Shown here in pieces: positions 51,223 to 60,695 of a stretch of DNA of 64,000 nt. The notes below the pieces were generated by a model that did not search any database, was not told where the DNA came from, and saw only the letters and a list, made by a program, of their open reading frames with translations. Each line of letters begins with the position of its first letter. Position 1 is the stretch's first letter. Source of the DNA: SELP01 sp035969385 (lineage in GTDB: Bacteria; Pseudomonadota; Alphaproteobacteria; Rhodobacterales; Rhodobacteraceae); the NCBI RefSeq assembly GCF_035969385.1, contig NZ_JAYKKJ010000004.1:248001-312000 (forward strand), given 5' to 3'. Made by a program: the position numbers and the translations under genes.

Positions 51223-51582
51223 CTATTCCTGTGACTTTCGAGTTTGGCCATTTACTCGATCCAGAACGGAGTCCGACCAAGACGGATGGCGTTTCGGGGT
51301 GAATGCAGAGCTGTTATGTCTTGTGGCATTCTTGCCCATATCTGAACGGCGCGCCCCATTGAGCTCTTCCAGCCTTCTGGCATGTCTCAATTCCTGATTG
51401 ACGCTCTGAAGATCAGTGGCTTCCATGCCCAGCTCTTTCTTGATTTCTTCATCGTGAATAGGCGAACCGTTCAGGACGCGGCTCAACAAAGCAAACGGCC
51501 CCAAGCCTGTTTTCAGCACGAGGATGACAATGATAGCAATACCGACAAATGCCACCGGCAAGAGAGGCGAGATTGATGTCAT
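51223..51582 (-). CDS. Single-span membrane protein between bolA and grxD
   Basis: 119 aa. ATG 51582 overlaps the BolA stop (ATGA) and the TAG stop is 2 bases from the grxD start. A transmembrane helix (about 5-25, ISPLLPVAFVGIAIIVILVL) is followed by a basic cytosolic tail with a short amphipathic helix (IKKELGMEATDLQSVNQELRHARRLEEL). DNA is distinctly poorer in G+C than the genes on either side. I do not recognise a family. Confidence 0.72.
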   Translation of the reverse strand: MTSISPLLPVAFVGIAIIVILVLKTGLGPFALLSRVLNGSPIHDEEIKKELGMEATDLQSVNQELRHARRLEELNGARRSDMGKNATRHNSSAFTPKRHPSWSDSVLDRVNGQTRKSQE

Positions 51583-51815
51583 TCGGGGGCTTTGGTGGTC
51601 AAGGCCAGCGCGTGCAATTCGCCGTTGGACCCGTCCATCTTGCCCTTGAGCGCGGCATAGACCGCGCGTTGCTGCTGCACCCGGTTCATCCCGCGAAAGC
51701 CCTCGTCGACCACAAGTGCCGCGAAATGCGCCCCGTCGTCGCCCTGCACGGTGATCTGTGCATCGGGGAAACTTTCGCGGATCAGGTGTTCGATCTCTTC
51801 GGCGGTAATGGCCAT
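51579..51815 (-). CDS. bolA: BolA-family protein
   Basis: 78 aa, class with the helix-strand order AEEIEHLIRESFPDAQITVQGDDGAHFAALVVDEGFRGMNRVQQQRAVYAAL. His 31 is a candidate cluster ligand. BolA proteins join with CGFS glutaredoxins as [2Fe-2S] heterodimers; grxD is in the same operon, supporting that partnership. Confidence 0.9.
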   Translation of the reverse strand: MAITAEEIEHLIRESFPDAQITVQGDDGAHFAALVVDEGFRGMNRVQQQRAVYAALKGKMDGSNGELHALALTTKAPE

Positions 51816-51889
51816 CGTGGTGCTCTCCTCGTCTTCTTCCCAGATGTAGAGCGGGGCAGGAGGGGCCGCAAGGGGGCGGCCCCGGTTGC

Positions 51890-54049
51890 CTAGCCGAAGG
51901 CGGCTTCAAAACTGCCGCGGAAGATGGCGGACAACTCGTCCAACGTGGCCTCGCTGCTGCCGAAACGCACCCTATCGCCGCCAAAGCTGCCAACCGTGGC
52001 AATTGTCACGCCCGCGGCGCCGGCCTCGGTCATCAGGGCTTCGGCCTTGTCGAAGGAACAGGCGATCAGGTAGCGGGCCTGATCCTCGCCAAACAGGGTC
52101 GGGGTGTCATCGGCGTCCACCGTCACGCCGACACCTGCGGCCTCTGCCATTTCGAAGGCGGCCAGCGCCAGCCCGCCGTCGGCGATATCGGAACAGGCGT
52201 CGATCAGCGCGTGGTTGGCGCGGATGAAATCCCCATGCTTGCGTTCGGCGTTCAGGTCCACATGGGGCGCGTCACCGTCTTCGCGGTTGAAGACCTCTGC
52301 CAGAAGGGCGGATTGGCCAAGGTGACCCTTGGTTTCACCGATCATCAACAGAACATGCCCGTCCCGCGCGGTCCCGGCGATCAGTTCCTCGGGGGAGGAG
52401 ATCAGGCCGACGGCACAAATCGTCGGGGTCGGCAGGATGCCTTGCCCGTCGGTTTCGTTGTACAGCGACACGTTGCCCGACACGATCGGGGTGTCCAGCG
52501 CAAGGCAGGCCTCGCCAATGCCGCGCAGCGCGCCGACGAACTGGCCCATGATCTCGGGCTTTTCGGGGTTGCCGAAGTTCAGGTTGTCGGTGGTGGCCAA
52601 GGGTTTGGCCCCGACCGCGCAAAGGTTGCGGAAGGCTTCGGCCACGGCCTGTTTCCCGCCCTCGACCGGGTTTGCCTTGACATAGCGCGGGGTCACGTCC
52701 GACGTGAAGGCGAGCGATTTCTGGGTGCCGTGCACCCGCACGACGCCCGCGCCAAGGCCCGGCGCCTGCGTGGTGTCACCCATCACGCGGCTGTCGTATT
52801 GTTCATAGACCCACTGCTTCGACGCATAGTTGGGCGAGGCGATCAGCGCCTTCAGCCCGTCGATCGGGTCGACACCCGGCACGTCGTCCATGTCGGCGTT
52901 GACCACGGGTTCGTTCCACGGCCGGTCGTATTCCGGGGCTGAGCCGGCCAGACGGGCCAGCGGCAGGTCGGCCATGCATTCACCCTTGTGAATGATAAGG
53001 AACCGGTCTTCGGGGATGGTTTCGCCGACGATGGCAAAATCGAGGTCCCATTTTTCGAACACCGCGCGCGCCTCGGCCTCTTTTTCCGGGCGCAGCACCA
53101 TCAGCATCCGTTCTTGGGATTCCGAAAGCATCATTTCATAGGCGGTCATGCCCTCTTCGCGCTGCGGCACGTTGTCGAGGTCGAGCCGGATGCCCAAGCC
53201 CCCCTTGTCGCCCATTTCAACGGCAGAGCAGGTCAGCCCCGCCGCGCCCATGTCCTGAATCGAGATCACGGCACCGGTCTGCATCAGTTCCAGCGTCGCC
53301 TCCATCAGGCGCTTTTCGGTGAAGGGGTCGCCGACCTGAACGGTGGGGCGCTTTTCTTCGATTGTGTCGTCAAATTCGGCGCTGGCCATGGTTGCGCCGC
53401 CAACCCCGTCGCGCCCGGTCTTGGCGCCAAGGTAGACCACGGGCATCCCCACGCCAGAGGCGGCGGAGTAGAAGATCTTGTCGGCGTCGGCCAGACCGGC
53501 GGCAAAGGCGTTCACAAGGCAGTTGCCGTTATAGGCCGGGTGGAACCGGACCTCGCCCCCGATGGTCGGGACGCCAAAGCAGTTGCCATAGCCGCCCACG
53601 CCTTCGACGACGCCATGCACCAACTGGCGGGTCTTGGGGTGGTCCTTTTCCCCGAACGAGAGAGAGTTCATCGCCGCAATCGGCCGCGCGCCCATGGTGA
53701 ACACGTCGCGTAGGATACCGCCAACGCCCGTCGCCGCGCCCTGATAGGGTTCGATGTAGGAGGGGTGGTTGTGGCTTTCCATCTTGAAGACCACGGCCTG
53801 CCCGTCACCGATATCCACGACGCCCGCGTTTTCGCCGGGGCCGCAGATGACCTGCGGGCCTTCGGTGGGCAGGGTGCGCAACCATTTCTTGGATGACTTG
53901 TAGGAACAATGTTCGTTCCACATCGCCGAAAAGATGCCAAGCTCGGTAAAGGTCGGTTCCCGGTTCAGGATGCGCAGGATCTCGTCGTATTCGTCGGGCT
54001 TGAGCCCGTGTGCGGCGATAAGATCAGCGGTGATCTGCGGTTCCTGCAT
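51890..54049 (-). CDS. purL: Phosphoribosylformylglycinamidine synthase, large subunit
   Basis: 719 aa from ATG 54049, the small-PurL type that works with separate PurS and PurQ. It converts FGAR to FGAM in purine synthesis using ATP and glutamine-derived ammonia. Motifs: WNEHCSYKSSKKWLR (about 44), VFKMESHNHPSYIEPYQGAATGVGGILRDVF (about 88-118) and GAAGLTCSAVEMGDKG (about 280). purS and purQ are not adjacent here. Confidence 0.96.
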   Translation of the reverse strand: MQEPQITADLIAAHGLKPDEYDEILRILNREPTFTELGIFSAMWNEHCSYKSSKKWLRTLPTEGPQVICGPGENAGVVDIGDGQAVVFKMESHNHPSYIEPYQGAATGVGGILRDVFTMGARPIAAMNSLSFGEKDHPKTRQLVHGVVEGVGGYGNCFGVPTIGGEVRFHPAYNGNCLVNAFAAGLADADKIFYSAASGVGMPVVYLGAKTGRDGVGGATMASAEFDDTIEEKRPTVQVGDPFTEKRLMEATLELMQTGAVISIQDMGAAGLTCSAVEMGDKGGLGIRLDLDNVPQREEGMTAYEMMLSESQERMLMVLRPEKEAEARAVFEKWDLDFAIVGETIPEDRFLIIHKGECMADLPLARLAGSAPEYDRPWNEPVVNADMDDVPGVDPIDGLKALIASPNYASKQWVYEQYDSRVMGDTTQAPGLGAGVVRVHGTQKSLAFTSDVTPRYVKANPVEGGKQAVAEAFRNLCAVGAKPLATTDNLNFGNPEKPEIMGQFVGALRGIGEACLALDTPIVSGNVSLYNETDGQGILPTPTICAVGLISSPEELIAGTARDGHVLLMIGETKGHLGQSALLAEVFNREDGDAPHVDLNAERKHGDFIRANHALIDACSDIADGGLALAAFEMAEAAGVGVTVDADDTPTLFGEDQARYLIACSFDKAEALMTEAGAAGVTIATVGSFGGDRVRFGSSEATLDELSAIFRGSFEAAFG

Positions 54050-54164
54050 GATGGTCCCCCGGGGCTGTGCTGGAATTGGCGCCCTAATAGGGCAAGCGGG
54101 CCAAGGGGGGAAGAGCCGTGGCGCCGCACCAGCGCGTTTTTTCACCGTGCACAAGGCTTTGGCA

Positions 54165-54300
54165 CAAAAAAAATTGCCGGGCACAAGGCCCGGCAAGTCC
54201 AACAGGGAGGTATGAAGTTGATGAGCGTTTCAGCATCATCGGCTTCGAGATTGCAGATAGGGTCGCTTCGGTAGGCAATCAAGGAAAAAACGGCCACAAA
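54165..54300 (-). ncRNA. Candidate small RNA with strong terminator and anti-SD segment
   Basis: On the minus strand TTGCCGGGC/GCCCGGCAA (54174-54196, 9-bp stem) is followed by eight T (54173-54166), an ideal Rho-independent terminator. No coding frame ends nearby on this strand; the LysR stop is 140 bases upstream. ACCTCCC (54210-54204) in front of the stem could pair with ribosome binding sites. A weak promoter, TTGATT-N17-TATCTG, lies at about 54284-54256. It could instead be the LysR 3' untranslated region. Confidence 0.4.
54174..54196 (-). terminator. Rho-independent terminator upstream of purL
   Basis: 9-bp perfect GC-rich stem with an ACAAG loop and a U8 tract on the minus strand, the strongest terminator in the window. 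Confidence 0.85.
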
Positions 54301-54338
54301 ACGACATGCCCGATATGCACCGATTGCATAGCTCGGCG

Positions 54339-55247
54339 TCAGGTCTCTTCGGCCAGGACCCGCATCCGGCGGCGATGGGCGAAAATTTCATCCTGCACGA
54401 AGTCGCGGAAGGCCGAGACCCGCTTCGACTGGCGCAGCTCTTCGGGGTAGGCAAGAAACACGGGGACCTCGCCGGATTCCACGTCAGGCAGGACCCGGAT
54501 CAGGTTCGGGAAATCCTCGGTCAGGTAATCGGGCAGCACGCCGACACCGACATTCGCCAGAATGGCCTGTAGCGCGCCGAAGTAGTTGTTCACGGTCAGC
54601 AGGCTTTGCGGTTCGAAGGTCAGAAGGTGCTGGACCAAGGTCGACCCGGCAGACACCTGGAACGAATTGGGTGACTGGCAAATCAGCCGGTGGTTCGGCA
54701 TGTCCGACAGGGACTCAATGGGTTTGTGGGTATCGAGATAGTCCTGCGACGCGTAAAGGCGCATCCGAACGCTCATCAGTTTTTTGCGGATCAGGTCGGC
54801 CTGGCTGGGCTCTTTCATACGGATTGCCACGTCCGCCTCGCGCATGGGCAGATCCAGCACCCGTTCTTCCAGCATCAGGTCGATCTTCAGGTCGGGATAC
54901 ATTTCATACAGCTTGTGCAGACGCGGGGCGAGCCAGAGCGTGCCGAAGCCCGTCGTCGTGGTAACCTTCAATTCGCCGAAAACTTCTTCTTCGCTGTCGC
55001 GGATGCGGGCCGCTGCGGCGTCCAGCCGTTTCAGCATGGATTTCGTCGCGTCGAACAGAAGTTCGCCCTGTTCCGTCAGAATCAGGCCCCGCGCATGGCG
55101 GTGAAACAGAGTGGTGTTCAGCGACTCTTCCAACGCGCGGATTTGACGGGACACGGCGGATTGGCTCAGGTGCAGCGTATCGCCCGCATGGGTCAGACTG
55201 CCCGCATCGGCCACCGCGTGAAATATTCTTAGCTTGTCCCAGTCCAT
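54339..55247 (-). CDS. LysR-family transcriptional regulator
   Basis: 302 aa. HTH at residues 1-60 (MDWDKLRIFHAVADAGSLTHAGDTLHLSQSAVSRQIRALEESLNTTLFHRHARG), then a substrate-binding domain (about 90-295, LKVTTTTGFGTLWLAPRLHKLYEMYPDL). Divergent from the indolepyruvate oxidoreductase gene across 180 bases, so that gene is a plausible target. Confidence 0.9.
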   Translation of the reverse strand: MDWDKLRIFHAVADAGSLTHAGDTLHLSQSAVSRQIRALEESLNTTLFHRHARGLILTEQGELLFDATKSMLKRLDAAAARIRDSEEEVFGELKVTTTTGFGTLWLAPRLHKLYEMYPDLKIDLMLEERVLDLPMREADVAIRMKEPSQADLIRKKLMSVRMRLYASQDYLDTHKPIESLSDMPNHRLICQSPNSFQVSAGSTLVQHLLTFEPQSLLTVNNYFGALQAILANVGVGVLPDYLTEDFPNLIRVLPDVESGEVPVFLAYPEELRQSKRVSAFRDFVQDEIFAHRRRMRVLAEET

Positions 55248-55427
55248 GACGTTTCCCTGTTGTCGCCGTTACCGCTCGCGAAGTTTCATCTGTTACTTTG
55301 GCTAACATGCCTCATGCAACTATATGTGTCAGGTGTTTATCGGGAAAAGAGGGCGGAAAATCCCCTTGGTAGGTCAGCAATTTTGACCTATAATGGGGCA
55401 GGACCACAGACCGTCAGGGAGGACGCC

Positions 55428-58400
55428 ATGACCCGGGCTGAAATCAGTCTTCACGACAAATACGATCTGGAAAAGCGGCAGGTGCTGCTGAACGGGACGC
55501 AGGCGCTGGTCCGGCTGATGCTGATGCAGAAGGCGCGGGATGCGCGGGCCGGGGCGAATACGGCGGGCTATGTGACGGGCTATCGCGGCTCGCCCCTTGG
55601 GGCGGTGGATTTGCAGATGGCCAAGGCGAAGGCCGATCTCGATGCCGCTCAGATCACCTTTCAGCCGGGTTTGAACGAAGACCTTGCCGCAACCGCGCTC
55701 TGGGGGACGCAGCAGGCGGAATTGCGGGGCGAGGGCAAATACGACGGCGTGTTCGGCCTGTGGTATGGCAAGGGGCCGGGCGTTGACCGGTCGGGCGACG
55801 TGATGAAACACGCCAATATGGCGGGCACCTCGCCGTTGGGCGGGGTCATCATGGCGATGGGGGACGACCACACCGGCGAAAGCTCGACCGTCTGCCATCA
55901 GTCCGATTGGGCCATGGTCGATGCCTATATGCCGGTTCTGTCCCCCGCCGGGGTTCAGGAAATCCTTGATTACGGCCTCTATGGCTATGCCTTGTCGCGC
56001 TATTCCGGGGTATGGGTCGGGCTGAAGACGATGAAAGACACGGTCGAGGTGACCTCGGTCGTGGCTGGCGACCCGCATCGCCTGTCCTTTGTGACGCCGG
56101 ACGATTTCCCGATGCCTGCGGACGGGTTGAACATCCGCCTTGGCGATCACTGGATCGCGCAAGAGGCCCGGATGATCGACCACAAGAGGTTTGCCGCCGA
56201 AGCCTTTGCTCGCGCAAATAAAATTGACCGACGTGTTTGGGGCAAGCCGGGGGCGAAAATCGGGTTTGTCGCGGCAGGCAAGAACTGGCTTGATCTTGTG
56301 CATGCGCTGCAAATGCTGGGTCTGGATGAGGCCGAGGCCGAGCGGCTGGGGATCACCACCTATAAAGTCGGGCAAACCTTCCCGCTGGATATGACCAGCT
56401 TCCACGAATGGGCCGAAGGGCTGGACCTGATCGTGGTGGTCGAAGAAAAACGCAAGCTGATCGAGGTGCAGGTCAAGGAAGCGATCTTTGACGACCGGCG
56501 CGGGCGGCGTGTCTATGGCTGGCACAAGGGCGACACCTGGGAACACGGGCGGCAGGTGGAACTGTTCCCGACCCGCATGTCGCTGGACCCGGTGCTTATT
56601 GCCGAACGGATCGGGGATATCCTGATCGAGGAAGGGCGCGGCACCGATGGGGTGAAATCCGCGCTGGAGGCGCTACAGACCGCCAAAACAGCCGACAACG
56701 CCCCCGAGATCGCCAGCCGGACGCCGTATTTCTGTGCCGGCTGTCCGCATAACACCTCGACGCGGCTGCCGGATGGGTCGCGGGCCTATGCCGGGATCGG
56801 CTGTCATATCATGGCGCTTTGGATGGACCGCGAAACCAGCGGCTATACCCATATGGGCGGCGAAGGGGCCAATTGGGTGGGCGAGGCGCCGTTTTCCACC
56901 CGTGACCACGTGTTCCAGAACCTTGGCGATGGCACCTACAACCACTCGGGTCTGATGGCGATCCGCTTTGCCGTCGCGGCGGGCACGAATATCACATACA
57001 AGATCCTGTATAACGATGCGGTCGCCATGACCGGCGGGCAGCAGAACGAAGGTGACCTGAGCGCCGACCAGATCTGCCGCGAGCTTCAGGCGATGGGCGT
57101 AAAGAACGTCGCACTTGTGCATGATCCGAAAGAGGAAATTGACCTTTCGACTTTCCCATCGGGGCTGATGATCCATGAACGCGATGAGTTGCCCGCTGTC
57201 ATGGAGAAGTTGCGCAATATCAAAGGTGTATCGGCCATTGTTTACGTGCAGACCTGTGCCGCCGAAAAACGCCGCCGCCGCAAGCGGGGCAAGTTTCCCG
57301 ATCCGGACAAGCGAGTGTTCATCAACACCGATATCTGTGAAGGCTGTGGCGACTGCGGCGTGCAGTCGAACTGCGTGGCCATCGTTCCGGTCGAAACCGA
57401 ACTGGGCCGCAAGCGCGCGGTGGACCAATCCGCCTGCAACAAGGATCTTAGTTGTCTCAAGGGGTTCTGCCCCTCTTTCGTGACGATCGAAGGGGCAAAG
57501 CCGAAAAAGGCAGCCACCGCCCAGCTTGACCTGCCGGATATGCCCGAGGCGGATTTCGGGCCGATCAACGGTACCCATAACGTGGTCATCACCGGGGTCG
57601 GCGGCACCGGCGTTGTCACCATTGGCGCGATCCTTGCGATGGCCGCCCATGTGGATGGCAAAGGCGCGGGCATGATGGAAATGGCCGGGCTGGCGCAAAA
57701 GGGCGGCGCGGTTCACATTCATTGCCGTTTGGCGGAAAATCCAAGCGATATCAGTGCAATCCGGGTTGCAACGGGGGAATGCGATGCCCTGATCGGCGGC
57801 GATCTGGTGGTCAGCGCGGGGGCCAAGACGCTGGGCCTGCTGCGTCCGGGCACCGCCCGCGCCGTGGTCAACAGCCATGACATCACCACCGGGGAGTTCA
57901 CCCGCAATCCGGATTTCCGCATCCCGACCGAAGACCTGACCCTGTCCTTGCAGGCCCGGCTTCAGGACCGGTTGGCGCTGTTCGATGCCTCGGCCCTTGC
58001 CGCCGCCCTGTTGGGGGATTCAATCTATTCCAACATGATGGTCTTTGGCGCCGCTTGGCAATCGGGGGCGATCCCGCTGTCACGCAATTCGATCCACCGG
58101 GCGATCGAGTTGAACGGGGCCGGCGTGGAGGCCAATATCCGCGCCTTCGAGATGGGGCGTTGGGCGCTTCTTCATCCCGAAGATGCGGCCAGACTGATTG
58201 GTGAAGGACCTGTCGAGAAACCGTTGACATTGCAGGAAAGAATCGACTTCAGGGCAGAGGCGCTGACGGCCTACCAAGGTCCGGCACTGGCCCGCAAGTA
58301 TCGTGATTTCGTAGCCCGGTTCGACAGCCCCGCGATGAAAGAGGCCGTGGCCAAATCCTATCACAAGTTGTTGGCCTACAAGGATGAATACGAGGTCGCC

Positions 58401-58847
58401 CGGATGCATCTGGACACCGAAGCGAAGGCGCGAGAGGCCTTTGATGGCGACCTGCGCCTGTCCTATCACCTTGCCCCGCCGATCCTTGGCGGGACGGGGG
58501 CAGACGGACGCCCGAAGAAGCGGCAATTCGGCCCGTCCACGCGGATGCTGTTCAAACTGCTGGCCCGGATGAAGGGGCTGCGCGGCACGCCATTGGACAT
58601 CTTCGGCTATACGGCGGAGCGGCGGATGGAACGCGCCCTGATTGCCGAGTTCGAGGCGGATATGGATCGGGTTTTGGCGCTTGGCGATCGGGCGAATGCC
58701 GATGCCGCGCTGGCGCTTGCCGCGCTTCCGCAGACGATCCGTGGATTTGGTCCGGTCAAGGCCGCAAACGTCGAAAAGGCCGCGAAACAGCGCGACAGTT
58801 TGCTGGCCGCGCTGGAATCCGGCCCGGAAAAACTCGCGGCGGAGTAG
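55428..58847 (+). CDS. Fused indolepyruvate:ferredoxin oxidoreductase (IorA-IorB)
   Basis: 1139 aa from ATG 55428, with AGGGAGGA 6 bases upstream. It decarboxylates aryl 2-oxoacids to acyl-CoA using thiamine diphosphate and Fe-S centres. Order: pyrimidine-binding TPP half (about 20-220: GYRGSPLGAVDLQMA), TPP-binding half (about 430-650: CAGCPHNTSTRLPDGSRAYAGIGCH; ILYNDAVAMTGGQQNEG), a ferredoxin-like segment with CEGCGDCGVQSNC and CNKDLSCLKGFCPS (about 640-690), then the gamma part (about 715 on, ITGVGGTGVVTIGAILAMAA). In many organisms these are two genes. Phenylalanine/tryptophan catabolism is the likely pathway. Confidence 0.93.
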   Translation: MTRAEISLHDKYDLEKRQVLLNGTQALVRLMLMQKARDARAGANTAGYVTGYRGSPLGAVDLQMAKAKADLDAAQITFQPGLNEDLAATALWGTQQAELRGEGKYDGVFGLWYGKGPGVDRSGDVMKHANMAGTSPLGGVIMAMGDDHTGESSTVCHQSDWAMVDAYMPVLSPAGVQEILDYGLYGYALSRYSGVWVGLKTMKDTVEVTSVVAGDPHRLSFVTPDDFPMPADGLNIRLGDHWIAQEARMIDHKRFAAEAFARANKIDRRVWGKPGAKIGFVAAGKNWLDLVHALQMLGLDEAEAERLGITTYKVGQTFPLDMTSFHEWAEGLDLIVVVEEKRKLIEVQVKEAIFDDRRGRRVYGWHKGDTWEHGRQVELFPTRMSLDPVLIAERIGDILIEEGRGTDGVKSALEALQTAKTADNAPEIASRTPYFCAGCPHNTSTRLPDGSRAYAGIGCHIMALWMDRETSGYTHMGGEGANWVGEAPFSTRDHVFQNLGDGTYNHSGLMAIRFAVAAGTNITYKILYNDAVAMTGGQQNEGDLSADQICRELQAMGVKNVALVHDPKEEIDLSTFPSGLMIHERDELPAVMEKLRNIKGVSAIVYVQTCAAEKRRRRKRGKFPDPDKRVFINTDICEGCGDCGVQSNCVAIVPVETELGRKRAVDQSACNKDLSCLKGFCPSFVTIEGAKPKKAATAQLDLPDMPEADFGPINGTHNVVITGVGGTGVVTIGAILAMAAHVDGKGAGMMEMAGLAQKGGAVHIHCRLAENPSDISAIRVATGECDALIGGDLVVSAGAKTLGLLRPGTARAVVNSHDITTGEFTRNPDFRIPTEDLTLSLQARLQDRLALFDASALAAALLGDSIYSNMMVFGAAWQSGAIPLSRNSIHRAIELNGAGVEANIRAFEMGRWALLHPEDAARLIGEGPVEKPLTLQERIDFRAEALTAYQGPALARKYRDFVARFDSPAMKEAVAKSYHKLLAYKDEYEVARMHLDTEAKAREAFDGDLRLSYHLAPPILGGTGADGRPKKRQFGPSTRMLFKLLARMKGLRGTPLDIFGYTAERRMERALIAEFEADMDRVLALGDRANADAALALAALPQTIRGFGPVKAANVEKAAKQRDSLLAALESGPEKLAAE

Positions 58848-58931
58848 CTGTCACAGGGCTGAAACTTTGGCTAGCTAACCCAGCGTCAACCGCACTAGAA
58901 CATGCGCGACGATTCAGCCTTGGGTTGCCCG

Positions 58932-59834
58932 ATGAACGACCGCCAGATTGCCCGTGACATCAGCTATGCAAGTGCGGTCCGGACACGTCCGGCACGGGCC
59001 GTTGTCCGGGTCATGGAAAACGCCACGGGCCGGTTGCGCCTGATCCGCAAGGCGCGGGGCTATCAGGAGGAGGTGGCGCGGGGTCGGGATTTCTGGTCGG
59101 TGCTGTTCGATCGCTATGGGCTGAGCCTTGAGATCGTGGGCGGCAGCCTTGATCACATCCCCGAAACCGGACCTCTGGTGGTGGTGGCGAACCACCCCTA
59201 TGGCATCTTGGACGGGCTGACGATGGGGCGCATCCTGTCCGAACGCCGCGGGGGCGATTTCAAGATCCTCGCAAACAGCGTCTTTTGTCGGTCGCCCGAT
59301 CTGGAGCGGGTGATCCTGCCGATTTCGTTCGATGAAACGAAAGAGGCAGCAAAGACCAATCTTGAAACCCGGGCAGAGGCGCAGCGCTATCTGGCGGCGG
59401 GCGGGGCGGTCGGCGTGTTTCCCGGTGGCACGGTATCCACCGCTGCGCGGATGTTCGCGCCACCGATGGACCCAAGCTGGCGCAATTTCACCGCCAAGAT
59501 GGTGCAGCGGTCAGGGGCCGTCGTCGTCCCGATTTTCTTCGAAGGCCGCAACAGCCGGTTGTTCCAATTGGCCAGTCGCCTACACAGCACCCTGCGTTTG
59601 GGGATGCTGATCCGCGAATTCCGTGCCCGTGTCGGCACCCCTGTCCGGGTGGTGATCGGTGCGCCGATCCCCGCCGAACGGCTGGCCGAATTCAAAGGCG
59701 ATTCAAAAGCCTGCATGGATTTCCTGCGCAAAGCGACGTATGAGCTGAGTCCTGATCCGGTTGATCCCAACCGCGTCGGCTATGAATTCGAGGCGAAATA
59801 CAAAGGGCGCAGCAATGGCGGTCGGAGTCTTTGA
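58932..59834 (+). CDS. Lysophospholipid acyltransferase family protein
   Basis: 300 aa from ATG 58932 (MNDRQIARDISYASAV), preferred to 58902 because the added ten residues lack conserved character; neither has a good ribosome site. The PlsC motif NHPYGILD (about residue 85) holds the catalytic His and Asp. GVFPGGTVST (about 165) is the glycerophosphate-binding block. Probably acylates a lysophospholipid or ornithine lipid at the inner membrane. Its last 20 bases overlap murI. Confidence 0.85.
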   Translation: MNDRQIARDISYASAVRTRPARAVVRVMENATGRLRLIRKARGYQEEVARGRDFWSVLFDRYGLSLEIVGGSLDHIPETGPLVVVANHPYGILDGLTMGRILSERRGGDFKILANSVFCRSPDLERVILPISFDETKEAAKTNLETRAEAQRYLAAGGAVGVFPGGTVSTAARMFAPPMDPSWRNFTAKMVQRSGAVVVPIFFEGRNSRLFQLASRLHSTLRLGMLIREFRARVGTPVRVVIGAPIPAERLAEFKGDSKACMDFLRKATYELSPDPVDPNRVGYEFEAKYKGRSNGGRSL

Positions 59835-60627
59835 CAGTGGTTTGGGCGGGCTGACGGTTCTGGACGCGGTGCAAAAGCGCTTGCCGGATGTGCCGTTTGT
59901 CTACTTCGCCGACAGCGCCCATGCGCCCTATGGGGTGCGGGATGCCGACGACATCTACGAGCTGACGACCGCTGCCGTGCAGCGGCTGTGGGACGCGGGC
60001 TGTGATCTGGTGATCCTCGCCTGCAACACCGCAAGCGCCGCCGCCCTGCGCCGGATGCAGGAAAATTTCATTCCGCGTGACAAGCGGGTTCTGGGCGTCT
60101 TCGTGCCACTGATCGAGGCGCTGACCGAACGGAACTGGGGTGACAATTCCCCGCCGCGCGAGGTTGCGGTCAAGCATGTGGCCCTGTTTGCCACGCCCGC
60201 CACCGTGCGCAGCCGCGCGTTTCAGCGTGAACTGGCCTTCCGCGCGATCGGCGTCGATGTCGAGGCGCAGGCCTGTGGCGGTGTGGTCGACGCGATTGAA
60301 GAGGGCGACACGATCTTGGCAGAGGCGCTGGTGCGGTCGCACGTGGACGCGCTCTTGCGCAAGATGCCGGAGCCCGATGCCGCGATCCTTGGCTGCACCC
60401 ATTATCCGCTGATGGAAGAAACGTTTCAGGACGCGCTGGGGCAGGGGGTAAGGGTGTACAGCCAGGCCAATCTGGTGGCCGAAAGCCTTGCCGATTACCT
60501 TGGGCGGCACCCGGCGATGATCGGGCCGGGGACCGAAGGCGGCTTCCTGACCACGGGCGATCCGCGCAAGGTGTCGGACCGGGCAACCCAGTTCCTGCGA
60601 CGACAGGTGACATTCACCGCCGCCTGA
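59815..60627 (+). CDS. murI: Glutamate racemase
   Basis: 270 aa from ATG 59815, inside the end of the acyltransferase gene. It makes D-glutamate for peptidoglycan. GVFDSGLGGLTVLDAV near the start, the first catalytic Cys in ILACNTASAAAL (about 72) and the second in ILGCTHYPLMEE (about 199) are all present. The overlap suggests translational coupling. Confidence 0.95.
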   Translation: MAVGVFDSGLGGLTVLDAVQKRLPDVPFVYFADSAHAPYGVRDADDIYELTTAAVQRLWDAGCDLVILACNTASAAALRRMQENFIPRDKRVLGVFVPLIEALTERNWGDNSPPREVAVKHVALFATPATVRSRAFQRELAFRAIGVDVEAQACGGVVDAIEEGDTILAEALVRSHVDALLRKMPEPDAAILGCTHYPLMEETFQDALGQGVRVYSQANLVAESLADYLGRHPAMIGPGTEGGFLTTGDPRKVSDRATQFLRRQVTFTAA

Positions 60628-60695
60628 TGCGGCGCGGGCGCACATTGCCCAAAGCCATCACAGCCCCTAAATACCCTCCTGTAACGGAGCATGAC

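Noticed and set aside
58902..58931. ATG at 58902 as acyltransferase start
   Set aside because: The extra ten residues are not family-like; the start at 58932 is preferred, though neither has a strong ribosome site.
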